A DNA stretch of 64,000 nucleotides from Flavobacteriales bacterium (GTDB lineage: Bacteria; Bacteroidota; Bacteroidia; Flavobacteriales_F; PHOS-HE28). Positions within the stretch are counted from its first letter, which is position 1. Each line of letters begins with the position of its first letter. Below are positions 31,887 through 40,755 of this stretch, in pieces. The notes beneath the pieces were generated by a model. That model did no database searches, was not told where the DNA came from, and was given only the letters and a program-made list of their open reading frames with translations. Location of the stretch: the NCBI GenBank assembly GCA_020635715.1, contig JACJZG010000008.1, positions 62,001 to 126,000 of the forward strand. Reading direction: 5' to 3'. Both the position numbers and the translations under genes were made by a program.

Positions 31887-34094
31887 TCAGGGCAGTTGCT
31901 CAGCGCGGGTGCTGGTCGGCACCGAACCACCAATGCCGAACAGGATCAGGTCCCGGTCGTTGCCCGCCCCGCTGTACTTCACCGAGCCATCACAGTTGAG
32001 GTCCTCCTCCAGGTAACCATCCACCACGTTGGTGGGTACCACGCCTCCGATCCGGGTAAGCACCCGATCGCGATCGTTGTCCAGTCCTGCGTAGCGCAAC
32101 ACCCCGTCGCGAAGTGCATTGCCGGCCCACAGGCGCACCGTGCCGTTCGAGATCACCCCGGGCTCCGTACCGTACAGTTCGGTGGCGGGATCGGTGAAGT
32201 CCACCGTCATGGTGCCGGATAGGGGCGCCAGCGGTGCTGCCGTCATCATACCCAGGTGGTTGCGATGGCGCACGGCCACATGCACGGGGGTCGGAATGGA
32301 GGGGAAGTGAAGGGCGGGCGACGCATCGGCAGCCACGACATCGCCATCGCGTTGAACAAGCCCCGCTGCCGTAGCCAGGACCACGGTGGGGTCCGCGGCC
32401 GAGCGCAGTTCCACCAGCACCCAATCAACGATGGCGTCAGGTCCGTTGAGGCTGAGCAACGGGACCTCGAGGGTCTCACCACCGGAACCGGCCCGCTCGA
32501 AACCGATACCGGTGTAGGGCTCGGCCGTTGGAATGAGGGTGCGGGTGCGCAGGCTGTCGTGCATGAGACCCGTGCCGGGAACGAAAGGCCCGTCGAGGAA
32601 GGCCCGGACGACCAGGTCCATGCCGGCCATGGGCAGTGCAAGATCTGCGGTGATCGGCAGATGGTCGCTGGCCAGTGAGGTGTCATCCGGTTCCAACCCT
32701 GATGCGATCAATGTCGACCCGCTCATGGAGGCCGTTCGTAGTGCGAAGGATCCCACGAGCTCCGCCACGGCATCGGTGTAGTAGAGGTGGTCGAGCATGC
32801 CGGAGGGATAGGCGCTGTTGTTGTTCCGCCAGGTGTAGGCCATGCGCGCCTGGTTCTGGCGGCATGGCGCACGCTCCAGCCCGCTGCCATCCCAGTCCAT
32901 GGGTCCGTCCGGCCCGTAGGTCGCGTTGTCCTGGATGTCCCCGGTCGCCAGCGTGATCAGCTGCCTTGCCCAGCCCACCGAGTTCAGGTCACCGGCGTAG
33001 ACCATGGGTGTGCCGCTCGGCAGATCGATCACACCACCAGGCGCCCGCGCATCCTGCACGAACTGGACGTACGCATCGAGCTGTGCCTGCCGGGTGGCAT
33101 CGGCCGTGCAGCAGTTGAGGTGGGCGGCGGTGAACAGCAGGTCGGTGGCATGGGTCGCCGGTAGGTCGATGAGCGCGGCGAACTGCCTGCTAAGCTGCGT
33201 CCATGTGGTCAGGATGGGCCAGCGCGAAGCGATCACCATGTCGAAATCGTCTTTCACCACCTGCCATCCGTCACCACCGATCGGGATCCAGGTGTCCAGC
33301 CGACTCTTCACTTGTGACGGAGTGCTTGTCACACATTCACTGAAGCCGAGGATGTCCGGTGCCAGTGCCGAAAGGATACGCTGGTAGGACCCTTGGAGCG
33401 CGGGGTCGGTGATGCCGTCGCCAAGCACGTTCCAAGCGGTGAGCCGCACCGCTTCCGGATCCATACGGGTGAGCGGGATGACCGGGGTGTTCGCCTGGAA
33501 GGCATCATCGAAGGTATAGGCCAGGACGCTGCCTGCATCGGGCATGGCATCCCCGCCATCCGTTTCACGGAATAGCAACCTGATGGTGGAATCGGTGAAC
33601 AGCAGGTTCGTTCCATCAGGCCGTGCGTTCCGGGCAATGGCGATCTCGAAGGCGGTGCTGGTGACCGTGGGAAGCGGGACGAGGTCCAAGGTGCTCCAGG
33701 ATACGTTGGACGAAGCACCGAAGTACTCGGTGACCGTGCGTGTGTCAAAGCGGATCTGCAGCTCAGCGCCATAACCGCTCTGCACCGCAAGCCCCGTCGC
33801 AGCATTGTTGTCCCCGTCGATGTAAAGCCTGATACCATGGGGTGTGAGGTCGTCCAGCAGATCGGTCTCCGCACCAAGCTCCAGCTTGATGAAGAGGTGG
33901 TCCTGATCGTTGGTGACCTGCATGGAGATCAGGTCCACACCGCTGGATGGGGCGTTCGCGTCGTTCCACGTGGTGAGCGTTCCATTCCAATCATCAAAGA
34001 GGCCATCCATGGTGATCGCGGCTCCCTGGGCACCGGCATACAGGGGGGCCAGGAAGAGGAGCACCATGTACACCGCAGAGTTGATCCTTCGCAT
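31887..34094 (-). CDS. Secreted endonuclease/exonuclease/phosphatase-fold protein with NDRD-type C-terminal repeats
   Basis: 735 residues from ATG 34094 (MRRINSAVYMVLLFLAPLYAGAQ, signal peptide). Residues 25-200 look like a DOMON/carbohydrate-binding-like beta domain (ITMDGLFDDWNGTL...). Residues 215-490 have the EEP fold: VRLTAWNVLGDG, ILGFSECV, AGDLNSVG and the terminal SDHLPITAD. The C-terminus carries two copies of a Y-x-G-x-x-NDRD-x-x-L-x-x-IGG pattern (LRYAGLDNDRDRVLTRIGG and VKYSGAGNDRDLILFGIGG). Substrate (nucleic acid, phospholipid or phosphate ester) unknown; probably surface or extracellular. Confidence 0.8.
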   Translation of the reverse strand: MRRINSAVYMVLLFLAPLYAGAQGAAITMDGLFDDWNGTLTTWNDANAPSSGVDLISMQVTNDQDHLFIKLELGAETDLLDDLTPHGIRLYIDGDNNAATGLAVQSGYGAELQIRFDTRTVTEYFGASSNVSWSTLDLVPLPTVTSTAFEIAIARNARPDGTNLLFTDSTIRLLFRETDGGDAMPDAGSVLAYTFDDAFQANTPVIPLTRMDPEAVRLTAWNVLGDGITDPALQGSYQRILSALAPDILGFSECVTSTPSQVKSRLDTWIPIGGDGWQVVKDDFDMVIASRWPILTTWTQLSRQFAALIDLPATHATDLLFTAAHLNCCTADATRQAQLDAYVQFVQDARAPGGVIDLPSGTPMVYAGDLNSVGWARQLITLATGDIQDNATYGPDGPMDWDGSGLERAPCRQNQARMAYTWRNNNSAYPSGMLDHLYYTDAVAELVGSFALRTASMSGSTLIASGLEPDDTSLASDHLPITADLALPMAGMDLVVRAFLDGPFVPGTGLMHDSLRTRTLIPTAEPYTGIGFERAGSGGETLEVPLLSLNGPDAIVDWVLVELRSAADPTVVLATAAGLVQRDGDVVAADASPALHFPSIPTPVHVAVRHRNHLGMMTAAPLAPLSGTMTVDFTDPATELYGTEPGVISNGTVRLWAGNALRDGVLRYAGLDNDRDRVLTRIGGVVPTNVVDGYLEEDLNCDGSVKYSGAGNDRDLILFGIGGSVPTSTRAEQLP

Positions 34095-34234
34095 GGGGGT
34101 GGAATGTTCGGCGAAGTTGGTTGTGCGGAAGGAGAACAAGCAAGCGCCCTCCCGAGCCAAGGTTCCACGGAAATGGGAATGCTTTTCCCCGCTCCGGGAC
34201 TCGGTGGAGCGACTTTCCGTGTTCGATCGACCAG

Positions 34235-34249
34235 CGGCACGGAGATGGA
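34235..34249 (+). promoter_or_regulatory. Candidate sigma-54 promoter before the Lmo0937-like gene
   Basis: CGGCACGGAGATGGA: GG and G(A) twelve bases apart as in -24/-12 elements, with a good -24 half and a weak -12 half (TGGA for TTGC). It ends 25 nt before ATG 34274. Part of the series at 37368, 38078, 39069 and 39742. Confidence 0.35.
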
Positions 34250-34273
34250 CGTGGCACCGCAAACACCAACCCC

Positions 34274-34438
34274 ATGAACAACCTGGTCAACATCATCATC
34301 GTGCTGCTCATCGTCGGCTGGCTCATCGGCTACATCGGGTTCGGCGCCATGGTCGGCAACTTGATCCACATCCTGCTCATCCTCGCCGTGGTCGCCATCG
34401 TCATCCGGCTCGTCTCTGGTGGTAAGGCGAAGTTGTGA
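34274..34438 (+). CDS. Lmo0937 family small membrane protein
   Basis: 54 residues from ATG 34274 (MNNLVNIIIVLLIVGWLIGY): two hydrophobic helices joined by a short GFGAMVGN turn and ending RLVSGGKAKL. This is the pattern of the Lmo0937 family, often found among stress-induced envelope genes. The frame is open upstream to 34121 but without coding features. It is followed after 9 nt by the AsmA-like gene. Confidence 0.8.
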   Translation: MNNLVNIIIVLLIVGWLIGYIGFGAMVGNLIHILLILAVVAIVIRLVSGGKAKL

Positions 34439-34447
34439 GCCCCTTAC

Positions 34448-36058
34448 ATGAAGCCCATGATGCAGCGGCCCATGCCGCGCGTGCTCACAGTACTGGGCGT
34501 CGTCCTTGTCGTGGGCTGGGCCGCCTTCGAGGCGCTGAGCTCGTGGGCCGCCCACGAGGTGAGGGAGCGGTTGCACCATGCCGCCAATGCCTGCGGGGCA
34601 CGCTGGGTTGATGCCGACAGCTGCATCATCCACATTGACCTCTGGTCCGGTGAGCTGCTCCTGACCGGCATGCGCTGGAGGCGGGGTGTGGTCCAACCCG
34701 ACCACGGCATGTCGATCACGGGATACGTGGATACATTGGAGATCAGTGACGTCTCCTACAAAGCCCTTCTTTTTGATCGGAAGGTGCACGCCGCCGGCCT
34801 GTTCGTGCGTGTTAAGGATCTCATGGTCCAGCGCGGATCCGCCAGCACAGCCTCACCGAAGGAACGTTCAACCCGCTTCCAACATTTCGTGGTCGATGAC
34901 CTCGACATCCGCCTGCGCTCAACGAGCGTTCGGATGGAGGACTCGATCCGGATAGACCTCGACGACCTTGCGATGAACGGTATGGACCTCGCCCTTGACC
35001 TTCGGGATACCACCTGGGACGCCGGGCGTTGTGAAGCGCACTTGTCGGCCCTTCGCATCGCTCCACTGGCCGACTCCATTCTGACCGTTGAACGGATGCT
35101 GCTAAGCGATGCTGCACAGCGATGCGAGCTGCACGGTCTGCGTTTCGGTCCCGATGATGTGGTGACGCCATCCACGGCACTGGCGCTGGAGCGGGATGTC
35201 GTGAGCGGTCACTTCGAGCGGATCACGGTGGAAGGCATTGACCCGAACACCCTGATGCGGGGCGTGTTGCACGCGCGATCCATCCACATCGGGCCCGCTG
35301 ACCTGGAGGTGGCGCGGGACAAGTCCCGTCCCGATCCGTCCTTCCGCCATAAGCCGCTCCCAGCGCGGCTGCTGCGTCTTTTGACGCCCGGTGCGGGCTG
35401 CGATTCGTTGATCGTCGAGCGGATGAGCGTGCATTACCATGAACAGGTCGATCCGGCGCGCGGTTTCGCGTTCATTCCGTTCGACAGCATCCATGGGGTG
35501 TTGACCAGCGTCCAGCACCAACGGATGGATACGCTGCGTGTACTGGCAGCCGGCATGGTCTTCGGCCGCACCCCGTTGACCTTGGATCTGCGCGCAGCCA
35601 TCGGCGACAGCACGGATCGGATGCGCGTGGAGGCCCATGTCGGTCGGCTTTCCTTCCCGACCTTGAACCGGGTGTTGCCCCCACTGACCGGGCTGGCCAC
35701 GCCCGAAGGAAGGCTCGATACGTTGATCATGCGGATGGGTGGTGGGGATCGTTCGGCGAGCGCCAGTTGCTGGATGCGCTATGATGGCCTCAAGGTCGAG
35801 GTCCGTCCTTCCCGCCGTGAACAGGATCCAGCCCTGTTCGATCCCGTTTTCGACGCCCTGCTCAATGCGATCGTGAAGCGGGAGCGGAAAGGTCATCGCA
35901 AGGATGACGGGTGGACGAACTACACCGTTGAACGTCGCAGGGACCGGGCCGTCTTCAACTACCTCTGGGCCGGTGTGCGGGAAGGGGCGAAGGCCAGCAT
36001 GTTGCCCGGCGTGGTCCTGAACGCCACTTCGAACAAGTCGCGCTCCCGTGGTAAATGA
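34448..36058 (+). CDS. AsmA-like/DUF748-like periplasmic protein
   Basis: 536 residues. One N-terminal membrane helix (residues 11-31, VLTVLGVVLVVGWAAFEALS), then a long beta-rich periplasmic region with repeating strand patterns (ISGYVDTLEISDVSYKALLFDRKVHAAGLFVRV, DDLDIRLRSTSVRMEDSIRIDLDDLAMNGM), typical of AsmA-like/repeating-groove lipid-transport proteins or DUF748. The last 40 residues are basic. It may bridge inner and outer membranes for lipid transfer; inferred from fold-like patterns only. Overlaps the frame of the next gene by 11 nt if that gene starts at its upstream GTG. Confidence 0.6.
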   Translation: MKPMMQRPMPRVLTVLGVVLVVGWAAFEALSSWAAHEVRERLHHAANACGARWVDADSCIIHIDLWSGELLLTGMRWRRGVVQPDHGMSITGYVDTLEISDVSYKALLFDRKVHAAGLFVRVKDLMVQRGSASTASPKERSTRFQHFVVDDLDIRLRSTSVRMEDSIRIDLDDLAMNGMDLALDLRDTTWDAGRCEAHLSALRIAPLADSILTVERMLLSDAAQRCELHGLRFGPDDVVTPSTALALERDVVSGHFERITVEGIDPNTLMRGVLHARSIHIGPADLEVARDKSRPDPSFRHKPLPARLLRLLTPGAGCDSLIVERMSVHYHEQVDPARGFAFIPFDSIHGVLTSVQHQRMDTLRVLAAGMVFGRTPLTLDLRAAIGDSTDRMRVEAHVGRLSFPTLNRVLPPLTGLATPEGRLDTLIMRMGGGDRSASASCWMRYDGLKVEVRPSRREQDPALFDPVFDALLNAIVKRERKGHRKDDGWTNYTVERRRDRAVFNYLWAGVREGAKASMLPGVVLNATSNKSRSRGK

Positions 36059-37229
36059 GTTCGTTCAGGCACCACCGCGACCCCCCGAGAGGTCGCGCGA
36101 CCGGCTGCTCCGGAACTCCGGCACCTCAGGGGAGGCGGAGTGTTTGGCCTGTTCATCGGCCGGGGACGGCCTTCGCCGCGTCGTCGTTATGCTGTTGCTG
36201 GTGCTTGGCAGCGCCTACGGCAGCAAGGCACAACAGGACACCAACTACGTGAAGGACTATTCCCGCCGGATCACTTACAGGACCTATCTGAGCCACAAGT
36301 TCAACAGCCTCCAGGTGCATTCGAGCGCTCCCGGGGAGGACCTGCGCTACCGCCCGAACGGTCGGGTCAATTTCGGGGTCGGTGCCAGTCTGCGCAAATT
36401 CACCTTGAACATCGGTGTGCCCATTCCGTTCCTGAACGACGACAATGACCGGAAAGGACGGACCCGATACCTGGATGCCCAGGCCAATATCTATGGCACC
36501 AAGCAGGCGAGCAACCTCTTCCTTCAGGTTTTCAAGGGTTATCACATCACCAGTCACTCCAAGGCGATGCTCGGGTGGGACGGTTCAACCGCCTTCCCAT
36601 ACAGACGCGACCTGCTGCAATACAACATCGGCCTCAGTTCCTTGCGCATCCTCAACCACAGTCGGTTCAGCTACCGCGCAGGATTCAACCAGGACGCCAT
36701 CCAACTCCGCTCCCAAGGCACCTGGCTCATCGGTGGCTACCTCACCGCCTATGTGGTCCGGGCCGATTCCTCCTTGATCCCAGGACGCCTGCGCGATCAG
36801 TTCCCGGCAACGGCCGATGTCAGGAGCGCCTCTTATTTCGACCTCGGTCCGATGGTGGGTTACGCCTACACCCACGTGATGGGCAGGATGTGGTTCGCCA
36901 CGGTGAGCGGTGCGGTCGGTGCTGGGGGCAGCGTTCAGGTGGCGCGGCATGAAGGGCCTATTGATGCGCACACGGAAAGTCACGCCGGGGTCGGGTGGCA
37001 CAGCCAGTTCCGGGTCGCGCTGGGATACAATACTTCCAGGCGATACATCGGTGCGCTCTTCAGCCAGGAGCACATCGGCTACCTGCAACGGGCAGGGGAG
37101 CGCTTCACCTGGGATGTCGGGGTGGTGCGTGTGGTCTTTGCCCTGCGCTTCCGGGAGCGCCCCGCCTCGGTGGAACGGGGAACGCGCTGGCTTCAGCGCA
37201 AGAAGAACGAAGTGCTTCCCGCTCCGTGA
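36048..37229 (+). CDS. DUF4421 family outer-membrane protein
   Basis: 393 residues from GTG 36048, or 346 from ATG 36189 (MLLLVLGSAYGSKAQ, a short signal peptide); the ATG fits export better. DUF4421 signatures: DTNYVKDYSRRITYRTYLSHK near the mature start and LRYRPNGRVNFGVGASLRKF, FLNDDNDRKGRTRYLDAQ, then alternating beta strands to a C-terminal VVFALRFR. Predicted beta-barrel or lipid-binding OMP restricted to Bacteroidota. Placed after the AsmA-like protein, which may share its envelope role. Confidence 0.82.
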   Translation: MVNEFVQAPPRPPERSRDRLLRNSGTSGEAECLACSSAGDGLRRVVVMLLLVLGSAYGSKAQQDTNYVKDYSRRITYRTYLSHKFNSLQVHSSAPGEDLRYRPNGRVNFGVGASLRKFTLNIGVPIPFLNDDNDRKGRTRYLDAQANIYGTKQASNLFLQVFKGYHITSHSKAMLGWDGSTAFPYRRDLLQYNIGLSSLRILNHSRFSYRAGFNQDAIQLRSQGTWLIGGYLTAYVVRADSSLIPGRLRDQFPATADVRSASYFDLGPMVGYAYTHVMGRMWFATVSGAVGAGGSVQVARHEGPIDAHTESHAGVGWHSQFRVALGYNTSRRYIGALFSQEHIGYLQRAGERFTWDVGVVRVVFALRFRERPASVERGTRWLQRKKNEVLPAP

Positions 37230-37317
37230 TCGAGGTGCCTCTTCCACATGAACGGGTGGATGCGCCCCGTGGAGAAGGGCTCAAGCCGCAGGAAGGATGA
37301 CCCGCATGTGTTCGGAA

Positions 37318-37349
37318 CCGCTAGAGGGAAGCGGCTTCGGGCGCTTTTT
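37318..37349 (+). terminator. Weak terminator after the DUF4421 gene
   Basis: Short stem CCGCT/AGCGG with a 7-nt loop, followed by CTTCGGGCGCTTTTT, about 90 nt after the stop codon. Confidence 0.4.
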
Positions 37350-37367
37350 GACCAGGCCTGGGGCGAT

Positions 37368-37382
37368 CGGTACCGGTATTGG
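37368..37382 (+). promoter_or_regulatory. Candidate sigma-54 promoter before the lipoprotein gene
   Basis: CGGTACCGGTATTGG: GG-N10-GG with a near-consensus -12 half (TTGG) and one mismatch in the -24 half. It ends 26 nt before ATG 37408. Confidence 0.35.
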
Positions 37383-37407
37383 ACGGACTTGTTCAAACAA
37401 CAATGAC

Positions 37408-37860
37408 ATGAGAACCTACCTGATCAACGCCGCCGTGCTCGGCGCATTCCTGTCCTTCACCGCGTGCAGCGACGCGCCCAACAATGCCGACAAGATGGAA
37501 CAGAAGGTCGACAAGGCCATGGATGACCTGCGCGCCGGCAAGGAGGAGATGAGCAGTGAACTGCGCGACCTGCGCGAGAAGCTGGTCGTGGAACATGCGC
37601 GTGCCGAGGAACGCCTCAAGGACCCCGACCTGACCGCAGAGGAGCGGTCCGAGTGGGAAGCCTACAAGGCGGATGTCCAGATGCAACTGGACCGTGTGGA
37701 CGGCAACTTGAACGATGTGGGATCAGCCACCAACGAGATGTGGGATGACGTGAAGGCCGGCACGCGCCGCACGGTGGATGACATTGGTGATTGGTTCGAC
37801 CGCCAGGCCGAGAAGATCGACCGGAAGACCGACGCCGACAAGGATATGGACGGACATTGA
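37408..37860 (+). CDS. Small coiled-coil lipoprotein
   Basis: 150 residues from ATG 37408 (MRTYLINAAVLGAFLSFTAC). The lipobox FTAC at residue 20 predicts lipidation. The mature protein is almost entirely charged helix (DKMEQKVDKAMDDLRAGKEE, ... LREKLVVEHARAEERL) with a C-terminal DVKAGTRRTVDDIGDWF segment resembling YtxH/apolipoprotein-like stress proteins. The open frame to 37297 has no start support. No enzyme motif. Confidence 0.75.
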   Translation: MRTYLINAAVLGAFLSFTACSDAPNNADKMEQKVDKAMDDLRAGKEEMSSELRDLREKLVVEHARAEERLKDPDLTAEERSEWEAYKADVQMQLDRVDGNLNDVGSATNEMWDDVKAGTRRTVDDIGDWFDRQAEKIDRKTDADKDMDGH

Positions 37861-37902
37861 TGTGGTGGTGGTGTCCTGCTCCACGAGCGGGACAATTGGT
37901 GG

Positions 37903-37930
37903 CGGGCCGTGCGCATCAGCGTGCGGCCCG
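37903..37930 (+). terminator. Hairpin after the coiled-coil lipoprotein
   Basis: 12-bp stem (two G-U pairs) CGGGCCGTGCGC/GCGTGCGGCCCG with loop ATCA, 42 nt after the stop. The T-tract is weak. Confidence 0.55.
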
Positions 37931-38077
37931 TTCCATTCCGATCTCCGGCTCCTGGCAGCATCGTTGATCATGGGACCTGTGATCATCGTGCCCATCGCAC
38001 GCCTACCCCGGTAGGGGATTCCTCGATCTGGGGCGGCCATGCCCCGACCGGCATCCACCAGCGTGCTCGGACCGCTT

Positions 38078-38092
38078 CGGCACCATTTCCGC
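38078..38092 (+). promoter_or_regulatory. Candidate sigma-54 promoter before the coiled-coil adhesin-like lipoprotein
   Basis: CGGCACCATTTCCGC: GG-N10-GC, with -24 half CGGCAC one base off TGGCAC. Ends 25 nt before ATG 38118. Confidence 0.45.
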
Positions 38093-38117
38093 TACGGCCT
38101 GTGCAAACAACTGAACC

Positions 38118-38993
38118 ATGCAGACCCAACGCACATCACTTCGTATTGCCGGTGCGGCCGCCATGGCCTGCCTTGCAATGGTCGCCTGCCAGCGTGGTCC
38201 GAGCGAGAACGAAAAAGCCGCGCTCGCCGAGAACGCCCGACTGAAGACCGAGGTACAGAGCCGTGACTCCCTCATTGAGGATATGACGCGCTCCTTCGGG
38301 GACATCGAACAGAACCTGGCCATCATCGAGGACCGGGAGAAGTTGCTTCCCCCCGGTGAGGAGAGCCTGACCGTGGACCAACGCGAACGGATCATGCGGG
38401 ATATCCAGTTGATGAACTCGCTGATGCAGGAGAGCCGCGATCAAGTGGCGGAGCTCACCAAGAAGCTCGACCGTTCGCGCGTCGATTCCGGATCGCTGCG
38501 GAAGAAGTTGAAGGCCCTGGACGCCGAGCTCGCCCACCGCGATTCCGCCATCACCGTGATGAAGGAGGAGCTGCTGGCGAAGGACTTCAAGATCGAAGAG
38601 GTGAACCAGCGACTGAACGCCTTTGAGCTGGAGATGGCACGTAGGGAGGCCACCATCGAACAGTTGGGCAACGAGATGCATACCGCTTACTATGCCGTGG
38701 GTTCCGTGAAGGAGCTGGAAGAGAACGGCGTGGTAAAGCGCGATGGTGGTCTGCTGGGGATCGGCCGGTCCAGCGCCTTGAACGAGGCCGTTTCAAGCAA
38801 CAAGCTGAGCACCATCGACACCCGCAACACCGAGCGTATCCCGCTCTCCGGCAAGAAGGTGGAACTGGTCACGGAGCATCCGGCCGGCTCTTACGAGATC
38901 GTCAAGGAGAAGGACGAACTGGCCTACCTGAAGATCAAGGACCCCGATGCGTTCTGGCGCCTGAGCCATTACCTGGTGGCCGAGGTGCGTTAA
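38118..38993 (+). CDS. Coiled-coil lipoprotein, Cbp1/collagen-binding-adhesin-like
   Basis: 291 residues. N-terminal lipoprotein signal with MVACQ lipobox (Cys 24). Residues 30-190 are a long heptad coiled coil (ENEKAALAENARLKTEVQSR ... RREATIEQLGNEM); the C-terminal ~95 residues are globular with YYAVGSVKELEENGVVKRDG, LLGIGRSSALNEAVSS and a YEIVKEKDELAYLKIKDP end. This layout matches Bacteroidota proteins annotated as Cbp1-type adhesins, though the name rests on recall. Followed by a strong terminator. Confidence 0.7.
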   Translation: MQTQRTSLRIAGAAAMACLAMVACQRGPSENEKAALAENARLKTEVQSRDSLIEDMTRSFGDIEQNLAIIEDREKLLPPGEESLTVDQRERIMRDIQLMNSLMQESRDQVAELTKKLDRSRVDSGSLRKKLKALDAELAHRDSAITVMKEELLAKDFKIEEVNQRLNAFELEMARREATIEQLGNEMHTAYYAVGSVKELEENGVVKRDGGLLGIGRSSALNEAVSSNKLSTIDTRNTERIPLSGKKVELVTEHPAGSYEIVKEKDELAYLKIKDPDAFWRLSHYLVAEVR

Positions 38994-39009
38994 TGCCCTC
39001 GACATCCGT

Positions 39010-39043
39010 GGAAGAAGCCGTTCCGGGAGGGACGGCTTCTTCC
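39010..39043 (+). terminator. Strong hairpin after the gene at 38118
   Basis: 15-bp stem GGAAGAAGCCGTTCC/GGGACGGCTTCTTCC (one G-U) with a 4-nt loop, 16 nt after the stop codon. Confidence 0.8.
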
Positions 39044-39068
39044 GTTCCGGCCCGTCCGTAGCTGCGAT

Positions 39069-39083
39069 CGGCACAGTGCTGGC
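39069..39083 (+). promoter_or_regulatory. Candidate sigma-54 promoter before the helical-bundle gene
   Basis: CGGCACAGTGCTGGC: GG-N10-GC with CGGCAC and TGGC halves, each one base from consensus. Ends 25 nt before ATG 39109, the same spacing as the elements at 37368 and 38078. Confidence 0.5.
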
Positions 39084-39108
39084 CGTGCATTCCACATAGC
39101 TGAAGATC

Positions 39109-39636
39109 ATGGAACGCCCCTGGGAAATGCAACGAGAGCGCCGCGCACGGTCACAGAACGTGATCAACGAGATCCACTTCACGCACGACCGTATGTCGCG
39201 GTTGCTGCGAGCGATGATGTCGCGTGAAACGAAGGGTGCCCTCGGTGATCTCATCAACGTGCAGTACGGGCATCACTTGATGGCGCTGCGTGGCATCGTG
39301 TCGCTGGCCCTGGACCTGGGCATGCCGCCCGGTCCATGCGTATGTGCCGAGAGCGCTGCTCTGGTGGAGGCTGTGTACACAGCGGACCGTGCGCCGCGGG
39401 CGGATGTGAACCGCAGCCTGCGGATCATGGAGCGCCTGCTGGATGTGCATCGGTACATCATCGGATCATGGAACCGCCTGGCGGAAGAGTTGAAGCAGGA
39501 TGCCCACGACGTCGCGTTGTACAGAACGGCGATCAAGCACCAGACCCGGGAGGCGGAACAGCATCGTGCCCTGGTCCGTGCGATCGCCGGGCTCCAGGGC
39601 GGCTCACCTGAGAACGGGGCCATGCGCTCGGCCTGA
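39109..39636 (+). CDS. Predicted four-helix-bundle (ferritin-like) protein
   Basis: 175 residues, nearly all helix: NVINEIHFTHDRMSRLLRAM, GHHLMALRGIVSLALDLG, LVEAVYTADRAPRADVNRSL...MERLLDVHRYIIGSWNRLAEEL, and a last helix HQTREAEQHRALVRAIAGL. His and Glu/Asp residues at similar places in successive helices suggest a ferritin-like or DUF892-like bundle, but no complete EXXH pair is seen, so metal binding is doubtful. No signal peptide. It sits among stress-type envelope genes, where such bundles are common. Confidence 0.6.
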   Translation: MERPWEMQRERRARSQNVINEIHFTHDRMSRLLRAMMSRETKGALGDLINVQYGHHLMALRGIVSLALDLGMPPGPCVCAESAALVEAVYTADRAPRADVNRSLRIMERLLDVHRYIIGSWNRLAEELKQDAHDVALYRTAIKHQTREAEQHRALVRAIAGLQGGSPENGAMRSA

Positions 39637-39741
39637 TGGGGTGCATTGGCGTCGCCGGTGTGGAGCGTTCGCCCCGTGCGGGGAGGGGAGACCAACGGAC
39701 AGCTCGTGAAGGGCAGCGTCGTTCCTGCGTTCACCGCTTGT

Positions 39742-39756
39742 TGGCATGCGTATGGA
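39742..39756 (+). promoter_or_regulatory. Candidate sigma-54 promoter before the OMP gene
   Basis: TGGCATGCGTATGGA: strong -24 half TGGCAT, weak -12 half TGGA. Ends 29 nt before ATG 39786. Confidence 0.35.
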
Positions 39757-39785
39757 ATGATCAGTTGTGAACCAAACCCGAAGAC

Positions 39786-40400
39786 ATGAACGCGCGCATT
39801 ACGCCCCTACTCCTGGCCTTGACGATCTCGATCACCACTGCCGCACAGGAGTTCCGCCTGGGCGGTGGGTATACCGGCAGCAACGTGAGCGAAGCCGGTG
39901 ATGAACAATGGGTGGGGCGCGCCGGTTACCACTTGGGCGCGGACCTTCAACTGGGACGCACGTGGTTCCTCCGGCCAGGTGTGCACCTGCTTGTGCGCAA
40001 CCTGAACTATACGCTCGCTGGTGTGGACCAGAACGGCGAACAGATCGGCACCGATGTCGAATTCCGCTATACGGACCGGTCGCTGCGGATCCCGTTGATG
40101 GTGGGTCTCAATTTGATCGACCCTGCCTCGGACCCCGGGGTCAACATCTACGTTGTAGGCGGTCCCACCGCCCTGCTCAACCTCAACGCCGACCTGCGGA
40201 ACGACCGACTGGATGTGGAGACCTCTCCCGCGGAATGGTACCTGGGTGCCGGGGCGGGACTTACGCTTGGCTTCCTCTTCGTGGAGGGGGGCTACCACGT
40301 GGCCATGAGCAATGTGTTCGAAGGAGCCCGGTTCGAGACCAACCCGCGTGTCAACCTCATCAACCTTTCTGCAGGTATCCGCCTGCAACTGGCGAACTAA
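39786..40400 (+). CDS. Outer-membrane beta-barrel protein
   Basis: 204 residues: signal peptide MNARITPLLLALTISITTAAQ, then amphipathic strands (EFRLGGGYTGSNVSEAGD, GYHLGADLQLGRTWFLRPGV, RIPLMVGLNL, AEWYLGAGAGLTLGFLFVEGGYHV) and a C-terminal LSAGIRLQLAN. This is the eight-strand OMP_b-brl/porin-family pattern. Likely cotranscribed with the small membrane gene 13 nt downstream. Confidence 0.82.
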   Translation: MNARITPLLLALTISITTAAQEFRLGGGYTGSNVSEAGDEQWVGRAGYHLGADLQLGRTWFLRPGVHLLVRNLNYTLAGVDQNGEQIGTDVEFRYTDRSLRIPLMVGLNLIDPASDPGVNIYVVGGPTALLNLNADLRNDRLDVETSPAEWYLGAGAGLTLGFLFVEGGYHVAMSNVFEGARFETNPRVNLINLSAGIRLQLAN

Positions 40401-40413
40401 TAACCCCTGCCAC

Positions 40414-40755
40414 ATGTTCACCACTCGTTCATTCCCCCTCCTGCTCTCCATCTTCCTCACCGCCAATGCGCTCCATGCAGCCCCCGGGGGTGACCGCCAT
40501 GTCATGATCAACGAGGCAAGACTGCGAACGCTCAGTGCTGATGACCAACGAGCGGTGCTCGAGTTGCGTGACAGACTTGACGCCGTCCTCGTCACGGATC
40601 GGAGCAGCTTGGATCGTTCCGAGCGACAGGAGCTTCGCCATGAATATCGCGCCTTGAAGAAGGAGATGGATCGCTATAACGCCGGCGGCACGGTGATCTA
40701 CCTGAGCACGGCAGGGGTCATCATCATCCTGCTGATCCTGATCATTCTGCTGTAG
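40414..40755 (+). CDS. Small exported protein with C-terminal membrane helix
   Basis: 113 residues from ATG 40414 (MFTTRSFPLLLSIFLTANALHA, signal peptide). A charged helical middle (LRTLSADDQRAVLELRDRLD, RQELRHEYRALKKEMDRYN) and a final 20-residue membrane helix (VIYLSTAGVIIILLILIILL) that ends the protein, so the chain is probably anchored by its tail with the middle in the periplasm. No known family. Follows the OMP gene closely. Confidence 0.7.
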   Translation: MFTTRSFPLLLSIFLTANALHAAPGGDRHVMINEARLRTLSADDQRAVLELRDRLDAVLVTDRSSLDRSERQELRHEYRALKKEMDRYNAGGTVIYLSTAGVIIILLILIILL

